Positions 18,101 through 24,996 of a stretch of 64,000 nucleotides of DNA are shown in pieces. Location: positions 6,511 through 70,510 of the forward strand of contig CAYRYU010000033.1 in assembly GCA_964428355.1 (NCBI GenBank). The letters are read 5' to 3'. The stretch is from CAYRYU01 sp964428355 (lineage in GTDB: Bacteria; Muiribacteriota; Ozemobacteria; Ozemobacterales; Ozemobacteraceae). The position numbers and the translations under genes were made by a program. Positions within the stretch are counted from its first letter, which is position 1. Each line of letters begins with the position of its first letter. The notes below the pieces were generated by a model. The model was not told where the DNA came from. It saw only the letters and a program-made list of their open reading frames with translations, and did no database searches.

Positions 18101-18380
18101 AGAAGGCCGAAAGATACCATCCCTCCCGAAGCAGCCATGCGGTGATGGCACGTCCCGAGGATACGTTCACGACTCCGAGGATCAGGGTGACAAGTTGTAC
18201 GAATGCGGGAAAAAGCATCACCGGGATGAGGGTCCAGTTCCGGAGCAGCCTTCTCAATTCCCGGACGGTAACCGGGTTGACCTTATCATCCAGGCTTTCG
18301 ATCCAGGTCGAAGGGGGGGATAACCCCTGCAGTCTGGGAACGATTATCCCCGGTTGCCGTTCATGCGACGTCCCCTGCAT
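15111..18380 (-). CDS. Internally duplicated ABC-2-type membrane protein
   Basis: 1089 residues in two homologous halves. The first begins LDDKVNPVTVRELRRLLRNW (about residue 30); the second begins LDDRLNPVLVLEIRQLARDK (about 600). Each is followed by about ten hydrophobic segments. The NPxxxxExRQ start with a following membrane block is the pattern of ABC-2-type permeases of the kind often annotated as Na+ efflux or generic permease. A soluble, charged linker (about 500-595) joins the halves. No ATPase gene is adjacent, so the partner must be elsewhere. No Shine-Dalgarno sequence precedes the ATG, but TATAAT ends 7 bp upstream, hinting at a leaderless transcript. Confidence 0.8.
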   Translation of the reverse strand: MQGTSHERQPGIIVPRLQGLSPPSTWIESLDDKVNPVTVRELRRLLRNWTLIPVMLFPAFVQLVTLILGVVNVSSGRAITAWLLREGWYLSAFSIPLYLYFAWQANDPSSESDFEELTPLDPGKIVLGKALSAFVLVMGAVLAGLPLLALVGLAFPDKDVEAINVLIIFGLGIGPVLFQTFMFTLFTVFSKENNPRLLLAPIALAHLAVFHGIVFDSGPLSLPDLISLPLGKWFVTAGMLQGIVLFVVWYLILGRLSMGFVAEGIGNPFYREGPRLRPFLGMGWLVSGGISLLLGLLLWDEVPIVVWVVGWIWISLGLLPWGLSEDSRRPPSHLRVEGLPWKRNLQFLWYGGGAGSFCWSAVILLVTVSIGIFLLLLFGHKVKPGSVDNDSAEIFFGGILVYFNYAVTAYSSVRSSPSISRRDTWKVFLGMGVLGWVVIPFIGLLISEGLQHHSGDFLNVFCPIGFTSSDTAWGTWVVALVWMLTNIRSAKPFFFEDWEIFLGRKKRLPPFAGKSDSEKATPSQEVLSTSSATPAQAPRRDECARKARMAQPLRAPPPVQEALDQPVTGTDQAALESCSKPAVEEEQTDLSVLPAFHPVLERLDDRLNPVLVLEIRQLARDKKLHYQFCGLVLVELIIACIPVLLYLYGSENVSSEIERTVPCVLVGILLLVTGILLPGMAFTRFQAEIDNRFLDQEHLSCMTAGRVISGKLQVVVILTLICFAACFPSILAASFLGRLGIWRVSLSLLLSFVAVFLMQEFVLLPVTLPLPMDFRKFLGGMLPFMIVFISQDSAITAIDRLLLGPVPRGFLTSTPFLVKTGLALVWAIFIGGILFLGMKTALEMRRGPSVSFLRKYLTVSWAVLGVLHCGLAIVTGKSGGMVIWTTFWAFLFILWLMIGAGEGEMPQSGSGDGVDFLRSGRKSFLKTFLGFLYCKGAASGIPWAFIHLGLTIGIGAFMNELVPVPLFPEYPGKLEGLMGTCLFFTASLLLGGRFQRARFFSFPRADQAGYFGTALFLVLAFGPFFLTGNVGEGPLAVAWFLSPLPLALPHLRPQWMFLGFVLFIATVLLSVPWFVEEFLSFSREKEPPA

Positions 18381-18387
18381 GCGTCGG

Positions 18388-18393
18388 ATTATA
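18388..18393 (-). promoter_or_regulatory. Isolated TATAAT -10 box at leaderless spacing
   Basis: On the minus strand TATAAT is followed by 7 nt and then the ATG at 18380. No convincing -35 hexamer is present at 16-18 bp. Confidence 0.3.
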
Positions 18394-18454
18394 CATCATC
18401 CCGCGGAAAACCCGTAGCCTTTGGCTTCAACCGCAGGAATCGGCCGGAAGCACG

Positions 18455-18736
18455 TCATTTTCGATAATGTAGAAAGAGGGCCGTTCCGAAAGCGATGATC
18501 GCGTTCGAGACCGTCATGGCATTCGCGTGCCCCATCCCCATCTCCTTGAAAAATGCCGTGAGCATGATCATTGCCAGGGTGAACGGAATGAGAAAAATCA
18601 CGACAGCCAGCCTGCGGTCCAGCCCGCTTTCGATTTTCCCCGCCTGGGGTCTGCTCGAGAACCCCCTCAGCAGATAGATGAACAGGGCGGGAACCCAGCA
18701 CCCGAAGAGGAAATAGGGTAGAACCTCGTCCGACAT
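18455..18736 (-). CDS. Small membrane protein, three predicted helices
   Basis: 93 residues with hydrophobic segments at about 6-24, 44-62 and 70-88, ending in HYRK. The loop after the first helix is basic (SSRPQAGKIESGLDRR). It lies between the DOMON-like gene (21 bp away) and the duplicated permease (74 bp away) on the same strand, so it may be an accessory of the permease. No family recognised. Confidence 0.7.
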   Translation of the reverse strand: MSDEVLPYFLFGCWVPALFIYLLRGFSSRPQAGKIESGLDRRLAVVIFLIPFTLAMIMLTAFFKEMGMGHANAMTVSNAIIAFGTALFLHYRK

Positions 18737-18757
18737 GGAAACGTCTCCGATCGATCC

Positions 18758-19303
18758 TCAAGTTTGTGGGATGAACTCCGAGAACGCCTCGGGATGGTGG
18801 AAGTCCGGCTCGACTCCCGGATGGGAAAGCGCCCAATACGTGATTCTGCCCGTGGGTTCCTTCAGGACGCAGCTTACTCCGACGCTCAGCGGAAGGCCTT
18901 CCGATCCGAAAGTGGAAAGATCCAGCCGGCAGCCGACATCCCAGGCACCTGGCCGGCAGATGAACCGGAAAGGCAACTCCCCTACCCCTTCGTCTTCCCT
19001 CATTCCCTTGCGATAGGAATCGAAACGGAAGACATTCCAGTTCCCCGAAGGCGCCAGATTGAACTCCCGATACGCTCCGCCCGATTCCCCAAGGAAAAAC
19101 TCGAAGCAGGTCTCTGCCCAGAGCCCTCGAACCCTGCGGGGAGAGGGTTGAACGGAAGGCAGGGAGATGGATTCGGTGGCTCCCCGGACACGAACCTCGA
19201 GTCCGAAAATCGTGCCGACCAGGGTGGCTTCCCCCGAAACCGCGATCCCGGAAGGGAAGGGAAGGCCGGGGAATGGAGAAAGGGAAAAACGCTTCTCGAT
19301 CAT
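18758..19303 (-). CDS. DOMON-like domain protein
   Basis: 181 residues, cytoplasmic by sequence (no signal peptide). Typical blocks of the bacterial DOMON-like family are LWAETCFEFFLGESGGAYREF, NLAPSGNWNVFRFDSYRKGM and the C-terminal TYWALSHPGVEPDFHHPEAF. DOMON folds bind haem or sugar in other proteins; the ligand here is unknown. Its ATG lies in the sequence repeated on both sides of the N run at 19335. When that false gap is collapsed, the ATG overlaps the TGA of the upstream kinase-like gene (ATGA), so the two are translationally coupled. Confidence 0.85.
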   Translation of the reverse strand: MIEKRFSLSPFPGLPFPSGIAVSGEATLVGTIFGLEVRVRGATESISLPSVQPSPRRVRGLWAETCFEFFLGESGGAYREFNLAPSGNWNVFRFDSYRKGMREDEGVGELPFRFICRPGAWDVGCRLDLSTFGSEGLPLSVGVSCVLKEPTGRITYWALSHPGVEPDFHHPEAFSEFIPQT

Positions 19304-19489
19304 CGCAAGGCCCGGACGATGGCTTTCAAATCCTNNNNNNNNNNNNNNNNNNNNNNNNNNNNNNNNNNNNNNNNNNNNNNNNNNNNNNNNNNNNNNNNNN
19401 NNNNNNNNNNNNNNNNNNNNNNNNNNNNNNNNNNAAGGGAAAAACGCTTCTCGATCATCGCAAGGCCCGGACGATGGCTTTCAAATCCT
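19280..19489. other. False scaffold gap: 55-bp contig-end overlap around Ns
   Basis: Bases 19280-19334 are identical to 19435-19489, and the 100 Ns (19335-19434) lie between. Adjacent contigs therefore overlap by 55 bp and were scaffolded without being merged. Removing 155 bp restores contiguous coding sequence. Confidence 0.93.
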
Positions 19490-20627
19490 GGAACTGCCCA
19501 TCGATGCTCTCCGCAAGCCGAAATTGTACAAGAGCACGGGAAAGGTTCTGCCCTGGACGGGAAACCTTGAAGTAGACATCCCCTTCAAGATGATCGGTGA
19601 AGAAGCGAAGACCCAGTTCGAACGCTATCAGGCGGATGGCATCGGGAAGGTAGTCGAAATCCCCCTCGTCGAAGAACTCCCTGGCCACAGAAAGGTAGCC
19701 CTCCAGAACCGCGCGACCGGTCGCGGGCTGGAACCTCACCGATCTCCACTCGGGAGTTTCCTCCCCGGCGGGGTTGCATGCGGAGCGCAGGCAGTCGCCG
19801 ATGTCATATTGAACGAGGCCCGGTTTCACGGTGTCCAGGTCGATCATCCCTATCGCGTTACCGGTGGATTCGTCGAAAAGGATGTTGTTCACCTTCGGAT
19901 CCCCATGGATAGGTCGGAGACGGAGAAAACCGGCATCGAGTGCTTGTTCCAGGACAGGGATCCAGGACCGGTGGTCCTCGATGAACCGGGTGCAGAACTC
20001 TTCTTCCGATGATTTCGCACGCGGGCCGGAAGTCATGACCGAATCGTATTTTTCGAGGTATCGCGGGGCGACGTGAAAACCCGGAAGGGTATCAGCCAGC
20101 TTTTCGGGGGATAGGCCGCTCACGAGGCGATGGAAGGTCCCCAGGGCAAATCCGACTTCGCGGGCTTGGGAGACGTCGGAAACCGCATCGAAGGTCCGGG
20201 ATTCCCCGATGAACCTCAGCGCCCGCCAGAAGGATCCATCCTTCGAGCACCAGTGATCGGCACCATCGCCCGTCAGAAGAACATCGGGAACTTCCCAGCG
20301 GCGGTCCTTGGGCATGTTCCGACTCCCGGTTCCGGAGCGAACGTGTTCCGTAACCGAGCGGATGTTCCTCATGACCAGATCGGGATGCCGGAAGATGCTC
20401 GTGTTAAGCCTTTGGAGCAGGAAAGGGGCAGCGGGGGGACCACCCGGCGAAACGAGAAAAGTCTTGTTGATGTTTCCATTCCCGTATTCCCGGATATGGG
20501 CTTCCCCCGAAGCGGGGAAAAACCTTGCCGCCACATGATTGAGTTGTGCGTTGTCGAAATCCATCCTTGATGATCCATCGACTTTTCCAGACGTTTCCAG
20601 AAGGGAGGGAAAGGAAGAACCGGGCAT
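19455..20627 (-). CDS. APH/choline-kinase-fold phosphotransferase, NahK-like
   Basis: 390 residues from the start at 20627 (AGGAG 7 nt upstream; an in-frame ATG at 20645 is possible). Kinase-fold features are YGNGNINKTFLV, FLLQRLNTSIFRHPDLVMRNI, the catalytic loop RPIHGDPKVNNILFD (HxDxxxxN), and the metal Asp in MIDLDTVKPGLVQYDIGD. The LQRLNxxxFxxPxxxMxNI block resembles N-acetylhexosamine 1-kinase (NahK) and related sugar kinases rather than antibiotic phosphotransferases. Phosphorylation of an amino sugar is a reasonable but untested guess. It ends within the duplicated contig overlap, and its TGA overlaps the DOMON-like ATG once the false gap is removed. Confidence 0.85.
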   Translation of the reverse strand: MPGSSFPSLLETSGKVDGSSRMDFDNAQLNHVAARFFPASGEAHIREYGNGNINKTFLVSPGGPPAAPFLLQRLNTSIFRHPDLVMRNIRSVTEHVRSGTGSRNMPKDRRWEVPDVLLTGDGADHWCSKDGSFWRALRFIGESRTFDAVSDVSQAREVGFALGTFHRLVSGLSPEKLADTLPGFHVAPRYLEKYDSVMTSGPRAKSSEEEFCTRFIEDHRSWIPVLEQALDAGFLRLRPIHGDPKVNNILFDESTGNAIGMIDLDTVKPGLVQYDIGDCLRSACNPAGEETPEWRSVRFQPATGRAVLEGYLSVAREFFDEGDFDYLPDAIRLIAFELGLRFFTDHLEGDVYFKVSRPGQNLSRALVQFRLAESIDGQFQDLKAIVRALR

Positions 20628-20687
20628 ACCCGCGCTCCTAGTCATGTTACCCCCCCTCCGTGCCGGGAATCAATCCCGGAAGGAATC

Positions 20688-20716
20688 TTGCCTCTGAAAG
20701 GGAATTGGGTTAAATT
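20688..20716 (+). promoter_or_regulatory. Candidate promoter for the YiiX-like gene
   Basis: TTGCCT (20688-20693), a 17-bp spacer and TAAATT (20711-20716) lie 20 bp upstream of the ATG. Confidence 0.45.
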
Positions 20717-20736
20717 GGATCGAAGGAGAATTCGGA

Positions 20737-22404
20737 ATGATGATTCGACGACCGTTTTCCTCGTCCTGCTTCCTCCTCCGCCCCATCCTGGTCCTTTTCC
20801 TGATGGGCGCTTCTTTCCTCCCCGCCGCCGAACTGCCACAACTTCCGGCGGGCCCGGTCTTCGGAGACATCGGGGAGAACGCTATCCTCGGCCTTTCCGT
20901 CACCGACCGGGTGACGTTCGAGAACGTCCTGGCCAAGGACCTCGCGAGATTCCTCGAATCCGCCTCAAGACTGGAGCGGATTTCCGCCAATGCGTTCAGG
21001 AGCGGCTCCTTCTTGGACAGACTTTCCCAGGAAAAGACCATCGTCCCCCCCCAGGAAACCATCCGGATCGGCAAATTCTGGAAAGCCTACCTGCGGGAAA
21101 TAGAAACCCTCGACCTTTTTTGCGAAAAGTACCACCGTGGCTGGAAGGACAAGGTTACCTCGAGTATTCATACCGGCCTCGAAGGATATCTGCTCGGGAT
21201 CACGGCAAAGCTCTGCCGGCTGGTCAACGTTTCGAAGCTGTGCCACTTCACCAGGAAGCGGGAGAAGCTTGCCCGAATCTTCAACGAAGGGAACCAACAG
21301 CTTGGGCTCCCGAAGGGGGCTCTCGATTCGGTTGCGCTCCGAAGCGTCAAACCCCGGGAAATCTATTCCCTGTATGAGTATCACCTGATCCACACCGACG
21401 AAATGAAGGAGTTCTACGCGGGCAAGGGGGAGTCGAAACCCGCTTGCGATTCCGGCCATCGCATGAAGGCTTACCTCAACGCCCACAAATCCCTTCTCGA
21501 CAACCTCTTGCAGAAGATCGCGGGAGATTCGACATGGTACAAATTCGCGTTCGGGAAGCTGGGCACCGATTTCATGACCCTGGTCGCCCCCGTCCAGGAA
21601 ACGGTTTTCACCTGGGTGGGAGACGCCAAGCTCAAGCGCCGGAACAAGAACCTGATCACGCCCGAGCAGGTCGAAAAAATGGAAGAAGCGCTCCAGCCCG
21701 GGGACATCTTCCTCGAACGAAGGAACTGGTTCCTTTCGGACATCTTCCTACCGGGCTTCTGGCCTCATGGAGCGATCTACATCGGCCCACCCGAAAAGCT
21801 CCGGAAGGCCTTCGACGGAGATCCCGAGACCTGCGCCTACTTCAGGTCGAAGGGGTCCGAGAACTTTTCCGCTTTCCTGAAGAAGCACCATCCCGACTGG
21901 TGGAAGAAATACCTCGCCCCCAACCCCATCGACCAGCGTCCCAACGCCGTGATGGAAGCGATCAGCGATGGAGTGGTTTTCAGCTCGGCGGAGGAGGCGA
22001 TGTGCGCAGATTATATCGCCGTAATGCGCCCCCGGCTTCCGCGCGTGGAAATCGCCAAGGCTCTTGTGACGGGCTTTTCCTACCTCGGAACCCCCTATGA
22101 CTTCAATTTCGATTTCTGGACCGAACAGGAACTGGTCTGCACCGAGTTCGTGTCCAAATCCTATGCCGAGGGTCCGGGGAAAAAGGGCCTGACATTCAAC
22201 ATGACCGTCAGCATGGGCAAGAAGGTCCTCCGTGCGGACAATATAGTGCAGAAATACGTCGCAGAGCGCAACACGGAAGACCGCCAGCTCGATTTCGCCT
22301 ATTTCCTGATGGGCCGCGAGAAGGCCGGAGACGCCGTCGTGGCCAAGGAAGCCGATTTCGTGGGCACCTCGAAATGGAAGGGCGGCCTCGTTGGCCCCCT
22401 TTGA
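20737..22404 (+). CDS. Exported YiiX/YebB-like (NlpC/P60 superfamily) cysteine hydrolase
   Basis: 555 residues with a signal peptide (about 1-30, ending LPAAE) and AAGGAG 8 nt before the ATG. The N-terminal 300 residues are helical and unassigned. The C-terminal domain has the permuted papain-like arrangement of the YiiX family: LQPGDIFLERRNWFLSDI, then the His in GFWPHGAIYIG (about residue 343), then VFSSAEEAMCADYIAVMRP, FSYLGTPYDFNFDFWTEQELV, and the nucleophile Cys in LVCTEFVSKSYAEG (about 467). Such enzymes are proposed amidases or lipid/peptide hydrolases. The unusually long helical N-terminus may position it at the envelope. Confidence 0.85.
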   Translation: MMIRRPFSSSCFLLRPILVLFLMGASFLPAAELPQLPAGPVFGDIGENAILGLSVTDRVTFENVLAKDLARFLESASRLERISANAFRSGSFLDRLSQEKTIVPPQETIRIGKFWKAYLREIETLDLFCEKYHRGWKDKVTSSIHTGLEGYLLGITAKLCRLVNVSKLCHFTRKREKLARIFNEGNQQLGLPKGALDSVALRSVKPREIYSLYEYHLIHTDEMKEFYAGKGESKPACDSGHRMKAYLNAHKSLLDNLLQKIAGDSTWYKFAFGKLGTDFMTLVAPVQETVFTWVGDAKLKRRNKNLITPEQVEKMEEALQPGDIFLERRNWFLSDIFLPGFWPHGAIYIGPPEKLRKAFDGDPETCAYFRSKGSENFSAFLKKHHPDWWKKYLAPNPIDQRPNAVMEAISDGVVFSSAEEAMCADYIAVMRPRLPRVEIAKALVTGFSYLGTPYDFNFDFWTEQELVCTEFVSKSYAEGPGKKGLTFNMTVSMGKKVLRADNIVQKYVAERNTEDRQLDFAYFLMGREKAGDAVVAKEADFVGTSKWKGGLVGPL

Positions 22405-22498
22405 AAGATCCCTCGCCCCAGGTCCAGAAACCGCGCCGACCTCGCGCGGAGCATGGTTTTTTCCCGTCATGGGCAGCACATCCAACAGGAGGTAGTGA

Positions 22499-23403
22499 AT
22501 GTCGATCGACCTTGAAAAACTGCTCCGCCCCGTGGACAATCCGGCTCCCCCGTATCCCCCCAAGTTCTACACCCTTGCGAACGGCGAAAAGATGGTCATA
22601 CGCCAGATCGGCCGGGAGGAAATCCCGACCATCCTTCCCTACATCGAGCCCCTCATCCATATCGAGCGCGACTATTACGATATCGTGGCGGTCAGGGTCT
22701 ATGCCGAGCTGCTGGGTTTTTACCGGCATCGGGTCCAGGACGAATACGTCCTGGTCGCCCAGGTGAACGGCGAGCTGGCGGCAATCGTAAACGGCCGTCG
22801 GCTGAACCCCAAGGTCGGGGTCTCCTTCCACACCCTCGCGCTCAAGCGCGGTCTGCGCGTCGGTGCCCATGCATTCGCGGCGAAGATGGAGTACCACATG
22901 GACATCATGAAGCAGGAGGAAGTCCTGGTCGTGGCCGAATCCCCAATCGGGTTCCGGCGCTGGATGATCGAATACCAGCTCGAGAAGCGGTTCGACGTCG
23001 CCCATGAGCTTGGTGGAGTCCCGAGCTACGCACTTACCCGGGAGCTGTTCGAGCGGGCGCGCTCGAGCCTGATCCTCGGCTCCCGCCCGGTTCCCGAGGA
23101 TCTCCTGAAAAAGGCGCAGGAGGGCATCCTGCCGCCGTCAGATCCGCCGCGGAACCCGCCCGATTTCCTCGCGGCCACGCGCGCGANNNNNNNNNNNNNN
23201 NNNNNNNNNNNNNNNNNNNNNNNNNNNNNNNNNNNNNNNNNNNNNNNNNNNNNNNNNNNNNNNNNNNNNNNNNNNNNNNNNNNNNNCCGCCGTCAGATCC
23301 GCCGCGGAACCCGCCCGATTTCCTCGCGGCCACGCGCGCGAAGGGAGACTCGACCGGGACTGCGCTGATGGGCCACAAATGGCGGCCCGAAAGGGGGAAG
23401 TGA
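22499..23403 (+). CDS. Acyltransferase-like (GNAT-type?) protein, interrupted by a false gap
   Basis: The ATG follows GGAGGTAGTGA. Removing the false gap (102 Ns plus a repeated segment) gives a continuous 249-residue protein ending in HKWRPERGK. The middle part has features that could be a GNAT fold: MVIRQIGREEIPTILPYIEPL, EYVLVAQVNGELAAIVNGRR, and a second half around QEEVLVVAESPIGFRRWMIE. The tail is Pro-rich. The stop is only 3 nt before the thiolase-like start, so it belongs to the same operon as the thiolase-like and DUF35 genes and probably works on the same acyl group. The GNAT assignment is tentative. Confidence 0.7.
23132..23341. other. False scaffold gap: repeated contig ends around Ns
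   Basis: Bases 23132-23183 match 23287-23338, with 102 Ns at 23185-23286; base 23184 (A) disagrees with 23339 (C). With the two extra Ns, the duplicated segment is again 55 bp. Collapsing it keeps the reading frame of the surrounding gene. Confidence 0.92.
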
Positions 23404-23406
23404 CGA

Positions 23407-24585
23407 ATGAGAGACGTTTTTGTCATCGGATTGGGGATCACGAGCTTTTCCCGCCTCGAGTATCCCATTGCCGAAATTGCCGGATACGCATCGATGATGG
23501 CACTGAAGGATTGTGGGCTTTCCAAGGTCGATCACATCTATGTGGCCAACATGGGAGCGGGCAGGGTCAACCACCAGACCGCTCTCGCCAGCGCCCTCGT
23601 TGACCACCTCTCCATGTTCCCGATCGGGGCCGAGGGAATTGAAAACGGCCCGGCTTCGGGGGCATCGGCGATCAAGACCGGTTACATGGCCGTCGCATCG
23701 GGTTTGCATGACGTGGTCATGGTTACCGGGGTTGAGCGGATGCGCGAGGTGAACAACCTCGAGGCGACCGATTTCGTCGCCTCCCTCACCCACCCGCTCG
23801 CAGAGCAGGTCTACGGAGTGACGCTTCCCTCCATGGCGGGGATGTTCGCCCGCCTCTACATGGAGAAATACGGCGTCACCTCCAGGCATCTAGCCATGGT
23901 GGCGATAAAGAACCACGACAACGCCATGTTCAACCCGTTCGCGCACCTCCATGAAAGGATCACGATGGAGGGCATCATGGACGGCCCGGACGCGATCACC
24001 AACAATCCCCCCATCGCGGAACCCCTCCGTTTCTACGACATGTGCCCCGTTTCCGACGGAGCCGCAACCCTGATCCTCGCCACGGGGGAAATCGCGAAGA
24101 AGATCGGAAAACCGCTGGTCCGAGTCGCGGGAGTAGGCCAGGCAACCGACACTCTCTGCGTCCACGATCGCGAGGATCCGACGGAGCTGCTCGCCGTACG
24201 GGGTGCCGCAGCCAAGGCGTTCCAGATGGCGGGTCTTACCCCCGCCGATGTGAGCGTGGCCGAGCTCCATGACGCATTCACGATCCTCGAGATCGCGGAA
24301 AGCGAGGAGGTCGGATTCTTCAAGAAGGGTGAAGGGCACATCGCACTTGCCGACGGTTACACCAAGCTCGGAGGCAAGCTTCCCATCAACACCTCGGGAG
24401 GGCTCAAGGCGAAGGGTCACCCCGTGGGCGCGACCGGCGTCGGGCAGGCGCACGAGATCGTCCAACAGCTTCGCGGGGAGGCCGATCCCAGGCGGCAGGT
24501 TCCCAATGCCAAGGTCGGTCTGACCACCAACTTCGGCGGGTTCGGCAACAACGTCGTGGCCCTGCTCTTCAAGAAGGAGGCCTGA
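23407..24585 (+). CDS. Thiolase-superfamily protein lacking the nucleophilic Cys
   Basis: 392 residues with GGGGGAAG before the ATG. It aligns along its length with SCP-x/archaeal-type thiolases: MRDVFVIGLGITSFSR, the A/SG dimer loop, GYMAVASGLHDVVMVTGVERM, VSDGAATLIL, the His in SVAELHDAFTILE, NTSGGLKAKGHPVGATG, and LTTNFGGFGNN. The usual active-site VEAACASG is here IENGPASG, so the acyl-accepting Cys is Pro. The C-terminal Cys motif is also absent. It therefore should not work as a classical thiolase. Cys-less thiolase-like proteins paired with DUF35 partners include the retro-aldolase Ltp2 of steroid side-chain degradation, a possible but unproven analogy. It is followed after 2 bp by the DUF35 gene. 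Confidence 0.88.
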   Translation: MRDVFVIGLGITSFSRLEYPIAEIAGYASMMALKDCGLSKVDHIYVANMGAGRVNHQTALASALVDHLSMFPIGAEGIENGPASGASAIKTGYMAVASGLHDVVMVTGVERMREVNNLEATDFVASLTHPLAEQVYGVTLPSMAGMFARLYMEKYGVTSRHLAMVAIKNHDNAMFNPFAHLHERITMEGIMDGPDAITNNPPIAEPLRFYDMCPVSDGAATLILATGEIAKKIGKPLVRVAGVGQATDTLCVHDREDPTELLAVRGAAAKAFQMAGLTPADVSVAELHDAFTILEIAESEEVGFFKKGEGHIALADGYTKLGGKLPINTSGGLKAKGHPVGATGVGQAHEIVQQLRGEADPRRQVPNAKVGLTTNFGGFGNNVVALLFKKEA

Positions 24586-24587
24586 TC

Positions 24588-24926
24588 ATGGAAAAGAGCA
24601 TACTCGGGTACAAGTGCCTCAAATGCGGGGTAATCCATTATCCCAACCGGACCCTGTGCAAGAAATGCGGCCATAACGAGTTCGAGACCGTTCCCCTGCC
24701 GAAAGACGGGAAGCTCCTCACCTTCACGCATCTCCACAACCCCCTCGTGGAATATGAGGTGACATTCCTGAGCCTTGGAATCGTCGAACTGTCGAACGGA
24801 AACCGCATCACCGGCCAGCTGAAGATCAAGAATCCCAAGATCGGGATGAAGGTCCTCGGGAAGATCGAACCCGTCCGGAAAACGGCCTACCAGACGATCG
24901 AAGGGTTGGTCTTCTACCCCGCCTGA
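24588..24926 (+). CDS. DUF35 zinc-ribbon/OB-fold protein, partner of the thiolase-like protein
   Basis: 112 residues. The N-terminal rubredoxin-like zinc ribbon has YKCLKCGVIHYP and TLCKKCGHNEF (two CxxC pairs). It is followed by an OB-fold with LLTFTHLHNP, FLSLGIVELSNGNRITGQL and GMKVLG. In bacteria and archaea such proteins bridge a thiolase and its partner enzyme, channelling acyl-CoA. It starts 2 bp after the thiolase-like stop, which strongly supports a complex. All four zinc-ligand Cys residues are present. Confidence 0.92.
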   Translation: MEKSILGYKCLKCGVIHYPNRTLCKKCGHNEFETVPLPKDGKLLTFTHLHNPLVEYEVTFLSLGIVELSNGNRITGQLKIKNPKIGMKVLGKIEPVRKTAYQTIEGLVFYPA

Positions 24927-24932
24927 ACCGCC

Positions 24933-24985
24933 GGAGTGCGGCCGCGCGTTGCCGTTTCTTCAACGGCCAGGCGTTGCCGCACTCC
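24933..24985. terminator. Nested hairpin between convergent genes
   Basis: GGAGTGCGG (24933-24941) pairs with CCGCACTCC (24977-24985). Inside it, GCCGTT (24951-24956) pairs with AACGGC (24962-24967). It lies between converging genes ending at 24926 and 24997. There is no long T tract. Confidence 0.5.
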
Positions 24986-24996
24986 CCACCGGCCTC

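Noticed and set aside
23407..24585. Ordinary acetyl-CoA acetyltransferase
   Set aside because: The nucleophilic Cys is replaced by Pro and the second Cys motif is absent.
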